From: Miltoncostaea marina
GTDB taxonomy: Bacteria; Actinomycetota; Thermoleophilia; Miltoncostaeales; Miltoncostaeaceae
Length of the DNA stretch: 64,000 nucleotides
Direction: 5' to 3'
Assembly (NCBI RefSeq): GCF_018141525.1
Contig: NZ_CP064655.1
Span: forward strand, 682,001-746,000
This document shows positions 24,401 through 32,313 of the stretch, one piece after another (position 1 is the stretch's first letter; every line of letters starts with the position of its first letter). The position numbers and the translations under genes are program-made. Under the pieces are notes generated by a model. The model had not been told where the DNA came from. It made no database searches and saw nothing but the letters and a program-made list of their open reading frames with translations.

Positions 24401-25759
24401 GATGCCGCCGGGGTTGGTGAGGCTGACCGTGGCGCCGCGCAGCTCGTCGGGCTTGATCTGGCCCGCGCGCGTGCGGCCCACCAGGTCGTCGAACGCGGTG
24501 CGGAAGGCGTCGAAGCCGCCCGAGGCCGCGTCGCGGACGACCGGCACCATGAGCGAGCGGCTGCCGTCCTTGCGCTCCACGTCGACGGCCAGGCCCAGGT
24601 TGACGGCGTCGCGCACCAGCTTGTGCGGCTTGCCCTCGACCGTCGCGAAGCCGGTGCCCATGACCGGGATCTCGTCGACCGCCCGGATCACGGCCCAGGC
24701 GATGAGGTGGGTGAACGAGAGCTTGCCCGCGATGCCGGCGGACTTCATGTCGGCGTTGATCCGCCGCCGCTGGGCGTCGAGCGCCGCGACGCTGATCGTG
24801 CGGTAGCTGGTCGCCGTGGGGACGCTGAGGCTCTCGTCCATGTAGCCCGCGAGCGCGGCGGCCGGCCCGCGCAGCGGGACGGTCTCCTCGCCCGGCACGG
24901 GGGCCGGCGCGGCGGCCGCGGGCGCGGCGGTGGGCGCCGGGGCGGCGAGGGCGGCCTGGACGTCGCCGGAGCGGATGATGCCGCCGGGGCCGGTGCCCTT
25001 CAGGGCGGACGGGTCGAGGCCCTTCTCGATGGCGATGCGGCGGGCGATGGGGGAGATGGCGGGCCACTCGAGCCCGGCCGCCGCGGCGGGCCCGCTCGGC
25101 GCGGGGCCGGCCTGCACCGCGGGCGCGGGCGCGGGGGCGGCGGGCGACGGGGCCGGTGCGGCGCCGCCGGCGCCGGGGGCGATCTCGCCCAGCGGCTGGC
25201 CGACGGTGAACGTCTCGCCCGCGGGGACCGCGATCGACAGCAGCCGGCCGGCGACCGGCGCGGGCACCTCGAGATCGACCTTGTCGGTCGAGACCTCGAG
25301 CACCACCTGATCGGCCTCGACGGCGTCGCCGACGGCGACGCGCCACTCCACCACGGTGCCCTCGGTCACCGACTCCATGTCGGGCAGGACGATCGGCACG
25401 GGCGGCCCGTCCGCGGCCGGCGCGGCGGACGCGCCGTCGCCAGAGGGCGCCGCCGGCGCGGGCGCGGATCCGCCGCCGCCGTTCGCGGCGCCGCCGGCGG
25501 TGTCGCCGGCGGCGAGCTCGGCCAGCAGCGCGCCGACCTCGATGGTGTCGCCCGGCGCCACGACGATGCGCGAGACGCGCCCGGCGGCGGGGGCGGGGAC
25601 CTCCACGTCGACCTTGTCCGTCGTCACGTCGAGGAGGGTCTGGCCGGCCTCGACGACGTCGCCCTCGGCGACCCTCCACTCGACGACGGTGCCCTCCGTG
25701 ACCGACTCGCCGAGCTCGGGCAGGAGGACTTGGATGGTCTGGGGAGAGGTCGTCGACAC
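21428..25759 (-). CDS. kgd: fused 2-oxoglutarate dehydrogenase: two lipoyl domains, PSBD, E2 and E1
   Basis: A single 1,443-residue chain carries most of a 2-oxoglutarate dehydrogenase complex. Lipoyl domain 1 is at 8-82 (Lys49 in TTDKVD) and lipoyl domain 2 at about 121-193 (Lys160 in STDKVD). A peripheral-subunit-binding domain is at about 233-270 (SPIARRIAIEKGLDP). The E2 succinyltransferase core is at about 290-530, ending TYDHRVIQGAESG, with His506. The SucA-type ThDP E1 runs from about 572 to the end (TPP block GDAAFIGQG to NNQIGF). Mycobacterial Kgd and corynebacterial OdhA have the E2-E1 fusion but no lipoyl or subunit-binding domains, so this version is more complete. Linkers are Ala/Pro-rich. 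Confidence 0.93.
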   Translation of the reverse strand: MSTTSPQTIQVLLPELGESVTEGTVVEWRVAEGDVVEAGQTLLDVTTDKVDVEVPAPAAGRVSRIVVAPGDTIEVGALLAELAAGDTAGGAANGGGGSAPAPAAPSGDGASAAPAADGPPVPIVLPDMESVTEGTVVEWRVAVGDAVEADQVVLEVSTDKVDLEVPAPVAGRLLSIAVPAGETFTVGQPLGEIAPGAGGAAPAPSPAAPAPAPAVQAGPAPSGPAAAAGLEWPAISPIARRIAIEKGLDPSALKGTGPGGIIRSGDVQAALAAPAPTAAPAAAAPAPVPGEETVPLRGPAAALAGYMDESLSVPTATSYRTISVAALDAQRRRINADMKSAGIAGKLSFTHLIAWAVIRAVDEIPVMGTGFATVEGKPHKLVRDAVNLGLAVDVERKDGSRSLMVPVVRDAASGGFDAFRTAFDDLVGRTRAGQIKPDELRGATVSLTNPGGIGTVASAPRLMAGQGTIVATGAIGYPPGLASVPADTLKELGVSKVMTMSSTYDHRVIQGAESGEFLARVDALLSGADGFYEDVRSSLGLAPAPAEEAAPAPAPAAPLAAAPGAVSAAPDPQLLEGIAAAMSVVKAHRSHGHLAARLDPLGSEPPGDPALSTENVGLTPEVMARIPAELLRVKVPGESFAAALPHLREAYCGTIAYEIEHLSDHQKRLWLRGVIESGRLRAPLPAERRVAILQRLVEVDAFERFLRRTYLGQKTFSIEGVDTLVSITDHVIQQVADAGASEVVMGMAHRGRLAFITHVVGRPPESIIAEFEGHMAFESGDEEMRETAGDVKYHLGAEGEVTSPAGRSVTVKLAANPSHLEQVNAVAEGYTRAVQTVRSKRELHHDPESAVPVLIHGDAAFIGQGVVAETLNLSNLRGYSTGGTVHIIANNQIGFTTDPFDSRSTYHCSDLARGFDIPVIHVNADDVDACISAAQLAVAYRERYQRDVLINLIGYRRLGHNELDEPAYTQPVMSRTIKAHPPVSKLYAQKLIDEGLLTREQVDEMIATAEQRMRDAHEAVTSRGELGTEGNGEGSGEGRSATPVETAVPEPTLRELNEQLLRVPDGFTIHPKLRPQLDRRREALDVERGIAWAHAESLAFASLLTQGVPVRLTGQDSARGTFSQRHLELHDVGEGETWTPHTGRVYTPLANLPGAAASLELHNSPLSEAAAVGFEYGYSTQALEALVIWEAQYGDFANGAQIMIDQFIVSGRAKWGEASRLTMLLPHGYEGNGPEHSSARIERFLQAAAEDNIVVANCSTAANYFHLLRKQALTHHGRPLIIFTPKSLLRAKAASSSLSDLTEGRFQPVYDDPRAEGRRDEVTRLILCSGKVFHELDNHDDREARTELAIGRVELLYPFPDERISALIAAYPNLKTVTWVQEEPRNMGAWEFARLQLERLLPEGVSLEYVGRARRASTSEGYPQAHQAEQERLLKAALNPEGE

Positions 25760-25887
25760 GCGGAGAGTCCTAGGCTATCGAGATACGCGCCGTGAGGTCC
25801 TGGCGGAGCGGGGCCGTTCGTCCGCCCCCGGGCGGAAGGGCCCTCGCCGATGCGGCGCCCCGCGCGAGCGCGCGGGCACCGGGGATC

Positions 25888-26109
25888 TTACGCGCCCATC
25901 TCCAGGATGCGTTCCATGGCCTCGGCCACGGCCTGGCGCTGACCGGCGGTGAGGCGGCCGAGGCGCGCGACGACGGCGTCGTGGTGCTCGAGCTGCAGGT
26001 CGCGCGCCACCCGGGTGAGCTCGCGCAGCGCGCCCTGGCGCTCCCAGTCGTCGACCGGCGGGTCGGTGGTGGGGACGGGCGTCGTGCGCGGGTTCAGCTC
26101 CTCGTTCAC
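25888..26109 (-). CDS. small hypothetical protein
   Basis: A 73-residue soluble protein of unknown function. The N-terminal 20 residues are Pro/Thr-rich and probably disordered. The rest looks like two or three amphipathic helices (GALRELTRVARDLQLEHHDAVVARLG and RQAVAEAMERILEMG). It starts with GTG at 26109 and lies 128 bp upstream of the dehydrogenase fusion on the same strand, so it could be the first gene of that transcript. No motif ties it to the complex. Confidence 0.55.
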   Translation of the reverse strand: MNEELNPRTTPVPTTDPPVDDWERQGALRELTRVARDLQLEHHDAVVARLGRLTAGQRQAVAEAMERILEMGA

Positions 26110-26154
26110 GTGAGGGATCCTAGGTCGTTCCCCCTGCGCGTTACCCCCCCGTAG

Positions 26155-26190
26155 GTCCAGTCATTGGCGCGTTCAGGAAGCCGACTGGAC
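26155..26190. promoter_or_regulatory. inverted repeat in a divergent intergenic region
   Basis: GTCCAGTC (26155-26162) and GACTGGAC (26183-26190) form a perfect 8-bp inverted repeat separated by 20 bp, followed directly by another TGGAC. It lies between the divergent small hypothetical gene and the VOC gene and could be a regulator site. A palindromic TTGACTCCTCAA sits close to the VOC start. Confidence 0.3.
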
Positions 26191-26229
26191 TGGACGGATC
26201 GGCGAAGGTGTGCTTGACTCCTCAACCAT

Positions 26230-27081
26230 ATGAGCCTCCCAGACGCCACCACCATGGGCCCCGTCCGCCTCGTCGCCGCGGACCTGGACGCGATGGCCGC
26301 CTTCTACCGCCGCGCCGTCGGCCTCGCCGACCGCCCCTCGCCCGCCGGCGAGGTGCATCTCGGCGTGGGCGGGCGGACGCTCGTCGAGCTGGCGGGCGAC
26401 CCGGCCGCCACGCCGCGCCCGCATCGCACCACCGGCCTCTTCCACCTCGCGCTACTCGTGCCCTCGCGGGCCGACCTCGCGCAGGCGCTGCACCGGGTCT
26501 CGGGCGCGGGGTGGCGCTTCAGCGGCGCCTCCGACCACCTCGTGAGCGAGGCCCTCTACCTCGACGACCCCGAGGGGAACGGCATCGAGATCTATCGCGA
26601 CCGCCCGCGCGAGGAGTGGCCGCGCCGCGACGGCGAGCTGCTGATGGACACCCTCCCGATGGACGTCGAGGGGGTGCTCGCCGAGCTGCCGCCCGGGACG
26701 CCCGACGAGGGCATGCCCGAGGGCACGACGATGGGCCACGTGCACCTGCAGGTGCGCGACCTCGACGAGGCGGAGACCTTCTACGCCGGGCTGCTGGGCT
26801 TCGACGTGACGGTGCGCGGCTACCCCGGGGCGCTGTTCGTCTCGGCGGGCGGCTACCACCACCACCTCGGCCTCAACACCTGGGGCACGCGCGACGCGCC
26901 GGCGCCGCCCCCCGGCAGCCGGGGCCTCAACAGGGTGCGGATCGACCTGCCGTCGGCGGCCGACGTCGCGGCAGCCGGCGAGCGGCTGCGGGCCGCGGGG
27001 CGCGAGGGCGACGAGCTCGCGGAGGGCCTTGCGGTGGCCGACCCGTCCGGCAACCGCCTGCTGCTCGTCGCCGCCGCCTAG
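26230..27081 (+). CDS. two-domain VOC dioxygenase/glyoxalase family protein
   Basis: A 283-residue protein with two VOC domains, about residues 8-125 and 168-283, the architecture of CatE-like extradiol dioxygenases. Likely metal ligands are visible: GLFHLALLV and GNGIEIYRDRP in the first domain, MGHVHLQVRD and the GGYHHHLGLNTW motif in the second. CatE-type proteins act on catechols, but the substrate cannot be told. ATG at 26230 lacks a ribosome-binding site at normal spacing. An inverted repeat and a palindromic TTGA-TCAA lie just upstream and may be a control region. Confidence 0.82.
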   Translation: MSLPDATTMGPVRLVAADLDAMAAFYRRAVGLADRPSPAGEVHLGVGGRTLVELAGDPAATPRPHRTTGLFHLALLVPSRADLAQALHRVSGAGWRFSGASDHLVSEALYLDDPEGNGIEIYRDRPREEWPRRDGELLMDTLPMDVEGVLAELPPGTPDEGMPEGTTMGHVHLQVRDLDEAETFYAGLLGFDVTVRGYPGALFVSAGGYHHHLGLNTWGTRDAPAPPPGSRGLNRVRIDLPSAADVAAAGERLRAAGREGDELAEGLAVADPSGNRLLLVAAA

Positions 27082-27096
27082 CGCGGCGGCCGGGCC

Positions 27097-28098
27097 TCAG
27101 CGGCCGGGCCGCAGGGCGGGCGTGGGCCCGCCGGCGCCGTCGGCGACGCCCTCCAGGAGCTCGCGCAGCGCCTCGCCGCTCGAGCGCGCCGGCCGCCAGC
27201 CCAGCAGGTCGCGGGCGCGCGAGCAGTCCATCAGCGGCACGGCGAGGGCCATGTCGAGCCAGCCCGGGGGCGTCGGCTGCAGGCGGGCGCGCCAGGACGC
27301 GTCCACGACGGCGCGGACCAGGCGGGCCGGCACGGGCACGCGGCGCGCGCCCAGGATCCCCGCGACGCTCGCGGGGTCGAGGGGCGGCTCGGCCGCCACG
27401 TTGAAGGCGCCGCGCGCGTCGTCGCGCACGATCGCCAGCCGGTAGGCGTCGGCGACGTCGTCGGAGTGCACGGCCTGCACCCGCAGGCCCGGGATGTCCG
27501 GCACGACGGGCAGGCGCGACGGGCGCGCCGCCGCGCGCGGCGCCAGCGGGCCCAGGAACAGGCGCGCCACCCGCGACGATGCCCGCCGGGAGAAGATCAG
27601 CCCGGGCCGCATGCGCACGACGCGCATGCCGGGCGCCTCGCGCTCGAGGATGTCCAGCCGCCGCTCGCACTCGGCCTTGTGGACGGCGTAGAAGCTGCTC
27701 GCGAGGCCGCGCGCGGGCCAGGACTCGTCGACCCGGCGGTCCTTCGGGCCGGGCGAGTAGGCGCCCACCGACGACGCGTGCACGAGCGCCGGCACGCCGG
27801 CCGCGCGGGCCGCGGCGAACACCCGGGCGCTGCCGAGGACGTTCGTCCGCCACAGGCGCGCCATGTCGTGCGAGGGCCGGATGGCCCAGGCCAGGTGCAC
27901 GACCGCGTCGGCGCCGGCGAAGGCGGGCTCCAGCTCGGCGTCGGCGACGTCGGCGGCCATCCACTCCGTGCCGGGCGGCGGCTCGGCGGGCGGCCGGCGC
28001 GCGACGCCGAGCACCGAGGCGACGCGCGGCTCGACGGCCAGCGCGCGCAGCAGCGCCGTGCCCACGTTGCCGGTCGCGCCGGTGACCACGACTCGCAC
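27097..28098 (-). CDS. NAD-dependent epimerase/dehydratase family protein
   Basis: A 333-residue extended short-chain dehydrogenase/reductase. The nucleotide loop VVTGATGNVG is at the N-terminus. The catalytic serine region HASSVGAYSPG and the YAVHK dyad (Tyr and Lys) follow at about residues 110-145. The middle region has VVRMRPGLIF and a C-terminal substrate domain. It most resembles the sugar-nucleotide epimerase or atypical SDR group; the substrate is unknown. The N-terminal Rossmann loop fixes the GTG start at 28098. It is convergent with the VOC gene, 15 bp apart. Confidence 0.82.
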   Translation of the reverse strand: MRVVVTGATGNVGTALLRALAVEPRVASVLGVARRPPAEPPPGTEWMAADVADAELEPAFAGADAVVHLAWAIRPSHDMARLWRTNVLGSARVFAAARAAGVPALVHASSVGAYSPGPKDRRVDESWPARGLASSFYAVHKAECERRLDILEREAPGMRVVRMRPGLIFSRRASSRVARLFLGPLAPRAAARPSRLPVVPDIPGLRVQAVHSDDVADAYRLAIVRDDARGAFNVAAEPPLDPASVAGILGARRVPVPARLVRAVVDASWRARLQPTPPGWLDMALAVPLMDCSRARDLLGWRPARSSGEALRELLEGVADGAGGPTPALRPGR

Positions 28099-28166
28099 GC
28101 CCGGCGGGTTCCCGCGCCCCGCGGCGGGGAAACACCCGTCCCGCCCGCCCCCGACCGGAGGACACG

Positions 28167-28856
28167 ATGGGCTCAGAGGGCCACACCGCGGTCATCGTCG
28201 ACATCGACGGCACGCTCGTCGACACCAACTACCACCACGCGCTCGCCTGGTCCCGGGCGCTGCGGCGCTTCGGCGTGACCGTGGAGCTGTGGCGCCTGCA
28301 CCGCCTGATGGGCATGGGCGGCGACCAGATCGTCGCCCGCGTCGCGGGCGACGAGGTCGAGCGCGAGCACGGCGATGACATCCGCGCGGCCGAGAAGGAG
28401 CTGTACGGGGCCATGATCGACGAGGTCGTGCCCCTGCCGGACGCCCGCGGGCTGCTCCAGGCGCTGGCGTCGCGCATGCGGCGGGTGGTGCTCGCCAGCT
28501 CCGCCAAGCCGGAGGAGGTCGAGCACTACCTCGACCTGCTCGACGCGCGCGACCTGGTCGACGCCTGGACCACCGCGGGGGACGTCGAGGCGACCAAGCC
28601 GTCGCCCGACGTCATCGCGGCCGCGCTCGAGAAGGCGGGCGGCGGCCCGGCGATCGTGATCGGCGACACGGTGTGGGACTGCGAGGCCGCCGAGCGGGCG
28701 GGGCTGCCCTGCGTCGGCGTGCTGACCGGCGGCGTGTCGGCGGGCGAGCTCGTCGGCGCCGGGGCCGCGGCGGTCTACGGGTCGCTGGCCGAGCTGATCG
28801 AGCGCCTCGGCGACCCGCCCTTCCAGGGCGACGGCAGGCGGGTCGACCCCGCCTGA
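28167..28856 (+). CDS. HAD superfamily phosphatase
   Basis: A 229-residue HAD-superfamily hydrolase resembling phosphoglycolate phosphatase or beta-phosphoglucomutase. Motif I VDIDGTLVDTN contains the nucleophile and general-acid aspartates. A helical cap follows (residues 20-85). Motif II is VVLASSAK, motif III KPSPDV and motif IV VIGDTVWDCEAAERAG. It would hydrolyse a small phosphorylated metabolite; which one cannot be read from the sequence. ATG at 28167 follows GGAGG about 6 nt upstream, a normal ribosome-binding site. Confidence 0.88.
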   Translation: MGSEGHTAVIVDIDGTLVDTNYHHALAWSRALRRFGVTVELWRLHRLMGMGGDQIVARVAGDEVEREHGDDIRAAEKELYGAMIDEVVPLPDARGLLQALASRMRRVVLASSAKPEEVEHYLDLLDARDLVDAWTTAGDVEATKPSPDVIAAALEKAGGGPAIVIGDTVWDCEAAERAGLPCVGVLTGGVSAGELVGAGAAAVYGSLAELIERLGDPPFQGDGRRVDPA

Positions 28857-28864
28857 GGACGGGG

Positions 28865-28892
28865 GCCGGGGGCGGCGCCCGCCGCCCCCGGC
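28865..28892. terminator. bidirectional hairpin terminator
   Basis: GCCGGGGGCGG (28865-28875) pairs perfectly with CCGCCCCCGGC (28882-28892) around a 6-nt loop. It lies between the convergent HAD and hypothetical genes, so it can end transcription from both sides. Confidence 0.7.
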
Positions 28893-28900
28893 TCGACCCG

Positions 28901-29140
28901 TCAGCCGGCGTCGTCCCCGGTCACCTCGTTCCCGGAGGGGCCCGAGCCGCCGATGCCCTTCATCGCCGGCCCGCCCGGGCCCTGGTCGGGGTCGGGCCGG
29001 TCGTCGGCGCCGCGCCGCCCGTGCCCGCGCGGCTCCACGGTCTCGGGAGCCCCGGGCCCGGCGCTCTCGCCCTCCTCCATGCGCCTGGTGAACTCGGCCG
29101 GGCTGATCTCGCCCTCGCGCCGCTCGTCGTCGCCCACCAT
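28901..29140 (-). CDS. small acidic, glycine-rich hypothetical protein
   Basis: A 79-residue protein of unknown function. The first 30 residues (VGDDERREGEISPAEFTRRMEEG) are charged and probably helical. The remainder is rich in Gly, Pro and Asp and probably disordered. Its ATG overlaps the stop of the PfpI gene by one base (GTGATG on the minus strand), so it is translationally coupled. An in-frame GTG one codon upstream is an alternative start. The link to a DJ-1/PfpI stress protein suggests a minor stress role, but this rests on position alone. Confidence 0.6.
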   Translation of the reverse strand: MVGDDERREGEISPAEFTRRMEEGESAGPGAPETVEPRGHGRRGADDRPDPDQGPGGPAMKGIGGSGPSGNEVTGDDAG

Positions 29141-29703
29141 CACGCGGCCTGCCGCGAGTGGCGGCCCTCGGCGAACTCCTCGACGATCTTCGCGCAGAAG
29201 GCCGGGAGGTCGTCGGGCTTGCGGCTCGAGACGAGGCCCGCGTCGACCACCACCTCCTCGTCCACCCAGTTCGCGCCGGCGTTCTCGAGGTCCGTGCGCA
29301 GGCTCGGCCACGAGGTGAGCGTGCGGCCGCGGACGACGCCGGCCTCGATGAGCGTCCACGGCCCGTGGCAGATCACGCCGACGGGCTTCTCGAGCGCGAA
29401 GAAGTCGCGCACGAAGCGGGTGGCCCGCTCGTCCGTGCGGAGGAAGTCTGGGTTCGCCACGCCGCCCGGCAGCACGAGGGCGTCGAAGTCCTCGGCCTTC
29501 CCCTCGTCGAGGGTGAGGTCGACCGGGCGCTCGTCGCCCCGGTCGAGGTGGTTGAACGCCTGGATCGCGCCCCCCTCGGGGGCGACCAGCGCCACCGTCG
29601 CGCCGGCCTCCTCGAGCGCGCGCCGCGGCTCGTCCAGCTCGACCTGCTCGACGCCGTGGGTGGCGAGGATCGCGACCCTGCGGTTCTCGATGTGTCCAGC
29701 CAA
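29140..29703 (-). CDS. DJ-1/PfpI family protein (deglycase/protease-like)
   Basis: A 187-residue DJ-1/PfpI superfamily protein close to the PfpI/YhbO group. The nucleophile elbow is VICHGPWTL near residue 112, with Cys followed by His as in PfpI. The upstream Glu region is EVELDEPRRALE-like (VEQVELDEPRRAL). PGGVANPDFLR forms the oxyanion loop. Members have been described as proteases, chaperones or deglycases of glyoxal adducts. The start is TTG at 29703, supported by a strong GGAGGTG about 5 nt upstream. Its stop overlaps the next small gene. Confidence 0.9.
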   Translation of the reverse strand: MAGHIENRRVAILATHGVEQVELDEPRRALEEAGATVALVAPEGGAIQAFNHLDRGDERPVDLTLDEGKAEDFDALVLPGGVANPDFLRTDERATRFVRDFFALEKPVGVICHGPWTLIEAGVVRGRTLTSWPSLRTDLENAGANWVDEEVVVDAGLVSSRKPDDLPAFCAKIVEEFAEGRHSRQAA

Positions 29704-29882
29704 AGGTGCACCTCCGGTGTGCGGGGCCGGACCCGGCGACTACCCGGCCCCCCCCGGGCGGAAACGCCGGGCGGCCGCCCGTCACGTGCCCCGGCGCCGT
29801 GGCAACGGGCTCCCGGCCACCTCACGACCACGGAGGAGGCCGCCGGTGGCGACCACGCGCTCCACGGGTCGTGGCGGGCGGC

Positions 29883-30155
29883 TCAGCCGGCGGGCGGCGC
29901 GTGCCCGGTCGGCTTGTAGCCGCCGAGCTTGCCGATGGCGTCGCTCACCGCCTCGTCGGCGGTGGCGCCGAAGCCCTCGATGAGGGTGCTGCCCTGCACG
30001 ATCTGCACGTGCATGCCCGGCATGGGCACCCGCGTGTCGGCCGTGGGCGGCGTCTCGCCGGGCGTCATCGGGCCGGGGCCGACGATGCGGCAGCCCTGGG
30101 CGCGGAGCGTCTCGAGCTCCGACGCCATCTGCGGGCTCAGGCTGGTCTCGGGCAT
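29883..30155 (-). CDS. small hypothetical protein
   Basis: A 90-residue soluble protein, not recognised. It has a short helical start (ASELETLRAQGCRIVGPGP), a Pro/Thr-rich middle and a C-terminal GSTLIEGFGATADEAVSDAIGKLGGY, which looks like a small alpha/beta unit reminiscent of proteins that read 'xGxTxxEAxxxAI'. ATG at 30155. It is divergent from the topoisomerase gene. The 29,704-29,882 stretch downstream of it carries no recognisable gene. Confidence 0.55.
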   Translation of the reverse strand: MPETSLSPQMASELETLRAQGCRIVGPGPMTPGETPPTADTRVPMPGMHVQIVQGSTLIEGFGATADEAVSDAIGKLGGYKPTGHAPPAG

Positions 30156-30248
30156 GTGCGGGGCCTCCGTCCGTCGCGTGACTCGCCCCAATGGGTGCCC
30201 GCCCGGGCCCGCCGGAAACCGGGTGTGCCGCGGGCGCCGCGGGGGAAC

Positions 30249-31283
30249 ATGCCCGGCGCCGCGATGCCGAGCCTCCGCCACAGCTCCGACCGGGAGCCCG
30301 GGTACACCCGCCGCCGGCGCGGCCGCGGCTGGAGCTACCACGCGCCCGACGGCTCCGTCGTGACCGACCCGCGGCTGCGCGCCCGCTTCGAGGCGCTGGC
30401 GATCCCGCCCGCCTGGCGCGACGTCTGGATCTGCCGCTCGTCGCGCGGCCACCTGCAGGCCACCGGCACCGACGCTGCCGGGCGGCGCCAGTACCTGTAC
30501 CACCCCGCCTGGCACGAGCAGCGGCAGGTCGAGAAGTACGAACGCATCCTGCGCTTCGCCGAGGGGCTCCCGGCGCTGCGGCGCGCCACCGAGAACCAGC
30601 TCCGGCGCCGGCGGCTCGACCGCGAGAAGGCGCTCGCGGCGGCGGTCCAGATCCTGGACCGCACCAGGATCCGGGTGGGCGGGGAGGAGTACGCGACGCG
30701 CCACAAGACGTACGGCCTCGCCACACTGCGCTCGAAGCACGTCACGGTCGAGGGCGACACCCTCACCCTCGACTTCACGGGCAAGGGTGGGGTCGACCAC
30801 CACGCCGAGATCACCCACGCGCGCCTCGCGAGGGTCGTCGCCGAGATGGACGAGCTGCCGGGCTACGAGGTGTTCGCCTACCTCGACGAGGACGGCACCC
30901 CGGTCGACGTGAGGTCGTCCGACGTCAACGCCTACATCAAGGAGCTGATGGGGGAGGACTTCTCGGCCAAGGACTTCCGCACCTGGGCCGGCACCGTCGC
31001 GGCCGCGGTGGCGCTCGACGAGGTCGGGCCGATCGAGGGCGCCCGGGAGCGCCAGCGCGCGGTGGCACGCGTGTGCCGCATCGCGGCGGAGCTGCTGGGC
31101 AACACGCCGGCGGTGTGCAGATCGAGCTACATCGACCCGCGGGTCATCGACCACTTCCTCGATGGCCGCACCATCTCCTCGCTCGTCGGCGAGATCGACC
31201 GCAGGATGGAGAACGGCCACAGCGCGGAGGAGCTCGCCGTGCTCGCCCTGCTGCGCCGCGGCCTGGCGGAGCGCGCCGCGTAG
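30249..31283 (+). CDS. DNA topoisomerase IB
   Basis: A 344-residue poxvirus-like type IB topoisomerase, which relaxes DNA by a 3'-phosphotyrosine intermediate. The N-terminal clamp domain includes DPRLRARFEALAIPPAWRDVWI and GTDAAGRRQYLYHPAW. The catalytic core follows, with DRTRIRVGGEEYA, FTGKGG, KDFRTWAGT and the nucleophile Tyr294 in SSYIDPRVI. Bacterial members of about 340 residues are usual. ATG at 30249 has GGGGG close upstream; an in-frame ATG 15 nt later is an alternative. It is convergent with the LPG-synthase-like gene. Confidence 0.93.
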   Translation: MPGAAMPSLRHSSDREPGYTRRRRGRGWSYHAPDGSVVTDPRLRARFEALAIPPAWRDVWICRSSRGHLQATGTDAAGRRQYLYHPAWHEQRQVEKYERILRFAEGLPALRRATENQLRRRRLDREKALAAAVQILDRTRIRVGGEEYATRHKTYGLATLRSKHVTVEGDTLTLDFTGKGGVDHHAEITHARLARVVAEMDELPGYEVFAYLDEDGTPVDVRSSDVNAYIKELMGEDFSAKDFRTWAGTVAAAVALDEVGPIEGARERQRAVARVCRIAAELLGNTPAVCRSSYIDPRVIDHFLDGRTISSLVGEIDRRMENGHSAEELAVLALLRRGLAERAA

Positions 31284-31303
31284 CGGCCGGCGGTCGCTAC
31301 GCG
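31277..31303. terminator. bidirectional hairpin containing both stop codons
   Basis: CGCGTAGCG (31277-31285) pairs perfectly with CGCTACGCG (31295-31303) around a 9-nt loop. The topoisomerase stop lies in the left arm and the membrane-protein stop in the right arm. Confidence 0.55.
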
Positions 31304-32307
31304 GAGGCCGGCGCGGGCGCCGGCCGCTCCGCGCCCCACGAGCCGATGCTGCGCCCCAGCCAGGCGAGGGCCAGCAGCGCCGCGCCCAGCGAGGCGACGA
31401 GCGCGGTGGCCTGCACGGCCAGGCTCAGGGCGAGCGCGGTGGACGCCGGCGTGCCGTAGGCGAGGGCCAGCGCCGGCACCAGCAGCAGCTCCCGCGCGCC
31501 CCCGCCGCCCGGCATGGCCGGGACGGCGCCGGCCAGCACCACCACGCTGAACACCAGGCCCGCCGCGGTGGCCGGGACGCCGAACGCCGCCAGCAGCGCG
31601 GCGAGGCTCACCAGCCGGGCGGCGACCGCCCCGGCGCCGACGAGCGCCGCGCTGCGCGCCGCGCGCGCGTCGCCGAGCACGCCGGCGCCCTCGCGCATGC
31701 GCCGGGCGGCACGACGCGGCCCGCGCGGCAGCCGGCGCACCAGCCGGCGACCGGCGCCGCGCCGCCACGCGAGCGCGAGGACGGCCACGACGACGATCGC
31801 GCCGAGCGCCGTCCAGCGCAGGTTGCCGGCCGGCCCGGGCAGCGGTGCGGCCATCGTGATGGCGAGCACGGCGAGGGCCGTGACCGCCGCGTCGATGCCC
31901 TTGTAGCCCGCGAGCCCCCCGGCGATGCGCCACGCGCCGGCCGACGCGCCGTTCGGGTGGCGCCGCACCAGGCCCACGCGCACGACCTCGCCGAGCGAGG
32001 CCGGCAGCAGCTCGCAGGCGCCGCGCGAGATCCAGTGCAGGCCGAGCGTGGTGCCGAGCCCGATCCGCACGCCGCCGGCGCGCTGGCAGATGGCCCACAT
32101 GACCCCCGAGAGCGTCTGGCCCGCCGCGTAGGCGATCACCGAGAGCGCGAGGGCGTCCGGGTGCGCGCCCGCGAGCGCCGCCCCCACCGAGCCCGGGTGG
32201 ACGGTCAGGGCGGCGAGCACGACCAGCCCGGCCGCGACGCCGAGCAGCGCGAGCGACGCAACTCGCCGCCCGCCGGCGGGCCACGACGGGGTCCGGTGGG
32301 GGATCAT
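31297..32307 (-). CDS. lysylphosphatidylglycerol-synthase-TM-like membrane protein
   Basis: A 336-residue integral membrane protein of the LPG_synthase_TM/UPF0104 (AglD-related) family with about eight hydrophobic segments. Family marks are SLGEVVRVGLVRR and the late PAMPGGGGARELLL block. In MprF this region flips lipids; stand-alone versions are often linked to glycosyltransferases or lipid phosphatases. A PAP2 and a glycerophosphodiesterase gene start divergently 7 bp away, which fits a lipid-related role. ATG at 32307; the short N-terminal tail before the first helix is basic. Confidence 0.82.
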   Translation of the reverse strand: MIPHRTPSWPAGGRRVASLALLGVAAGLVVLAALTVHPGSVGAALAGAHPDALALSVIAYAAGQTLSGVMWAICQRAGGVRIGLGTTLGLHWISRGACELLPASLGEVVRVGLVRRHPNGASAGAWRIAGGLAGYKGIDAAVTALAVLAITMAAPLPGPAGNLRWTALGAIVVVAVLALAWRRGAGRRLVRRLPRGPRRAARRMREGAGVLGDARAARSAALVGAGAVAARLVSLAALLAAFGVPATAAGLVFSVVVLAGAVPAMPGGGGARELLLVPALALAYGTPASTALALSLAVQATALVASLGAALLALAWLGRSIGSWGAERPAPAPASA

Positions 32308-32313
32308 CGCTGC

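Noticed and set aside
21008-25795. Very long plus-strand frame opposite the dehydrogenase fusion
   Set aside because: Rich in Arg, Gly, Ala and His with no recognisable domain; the minus-strand product is a complete, motif-bearing enzyme.
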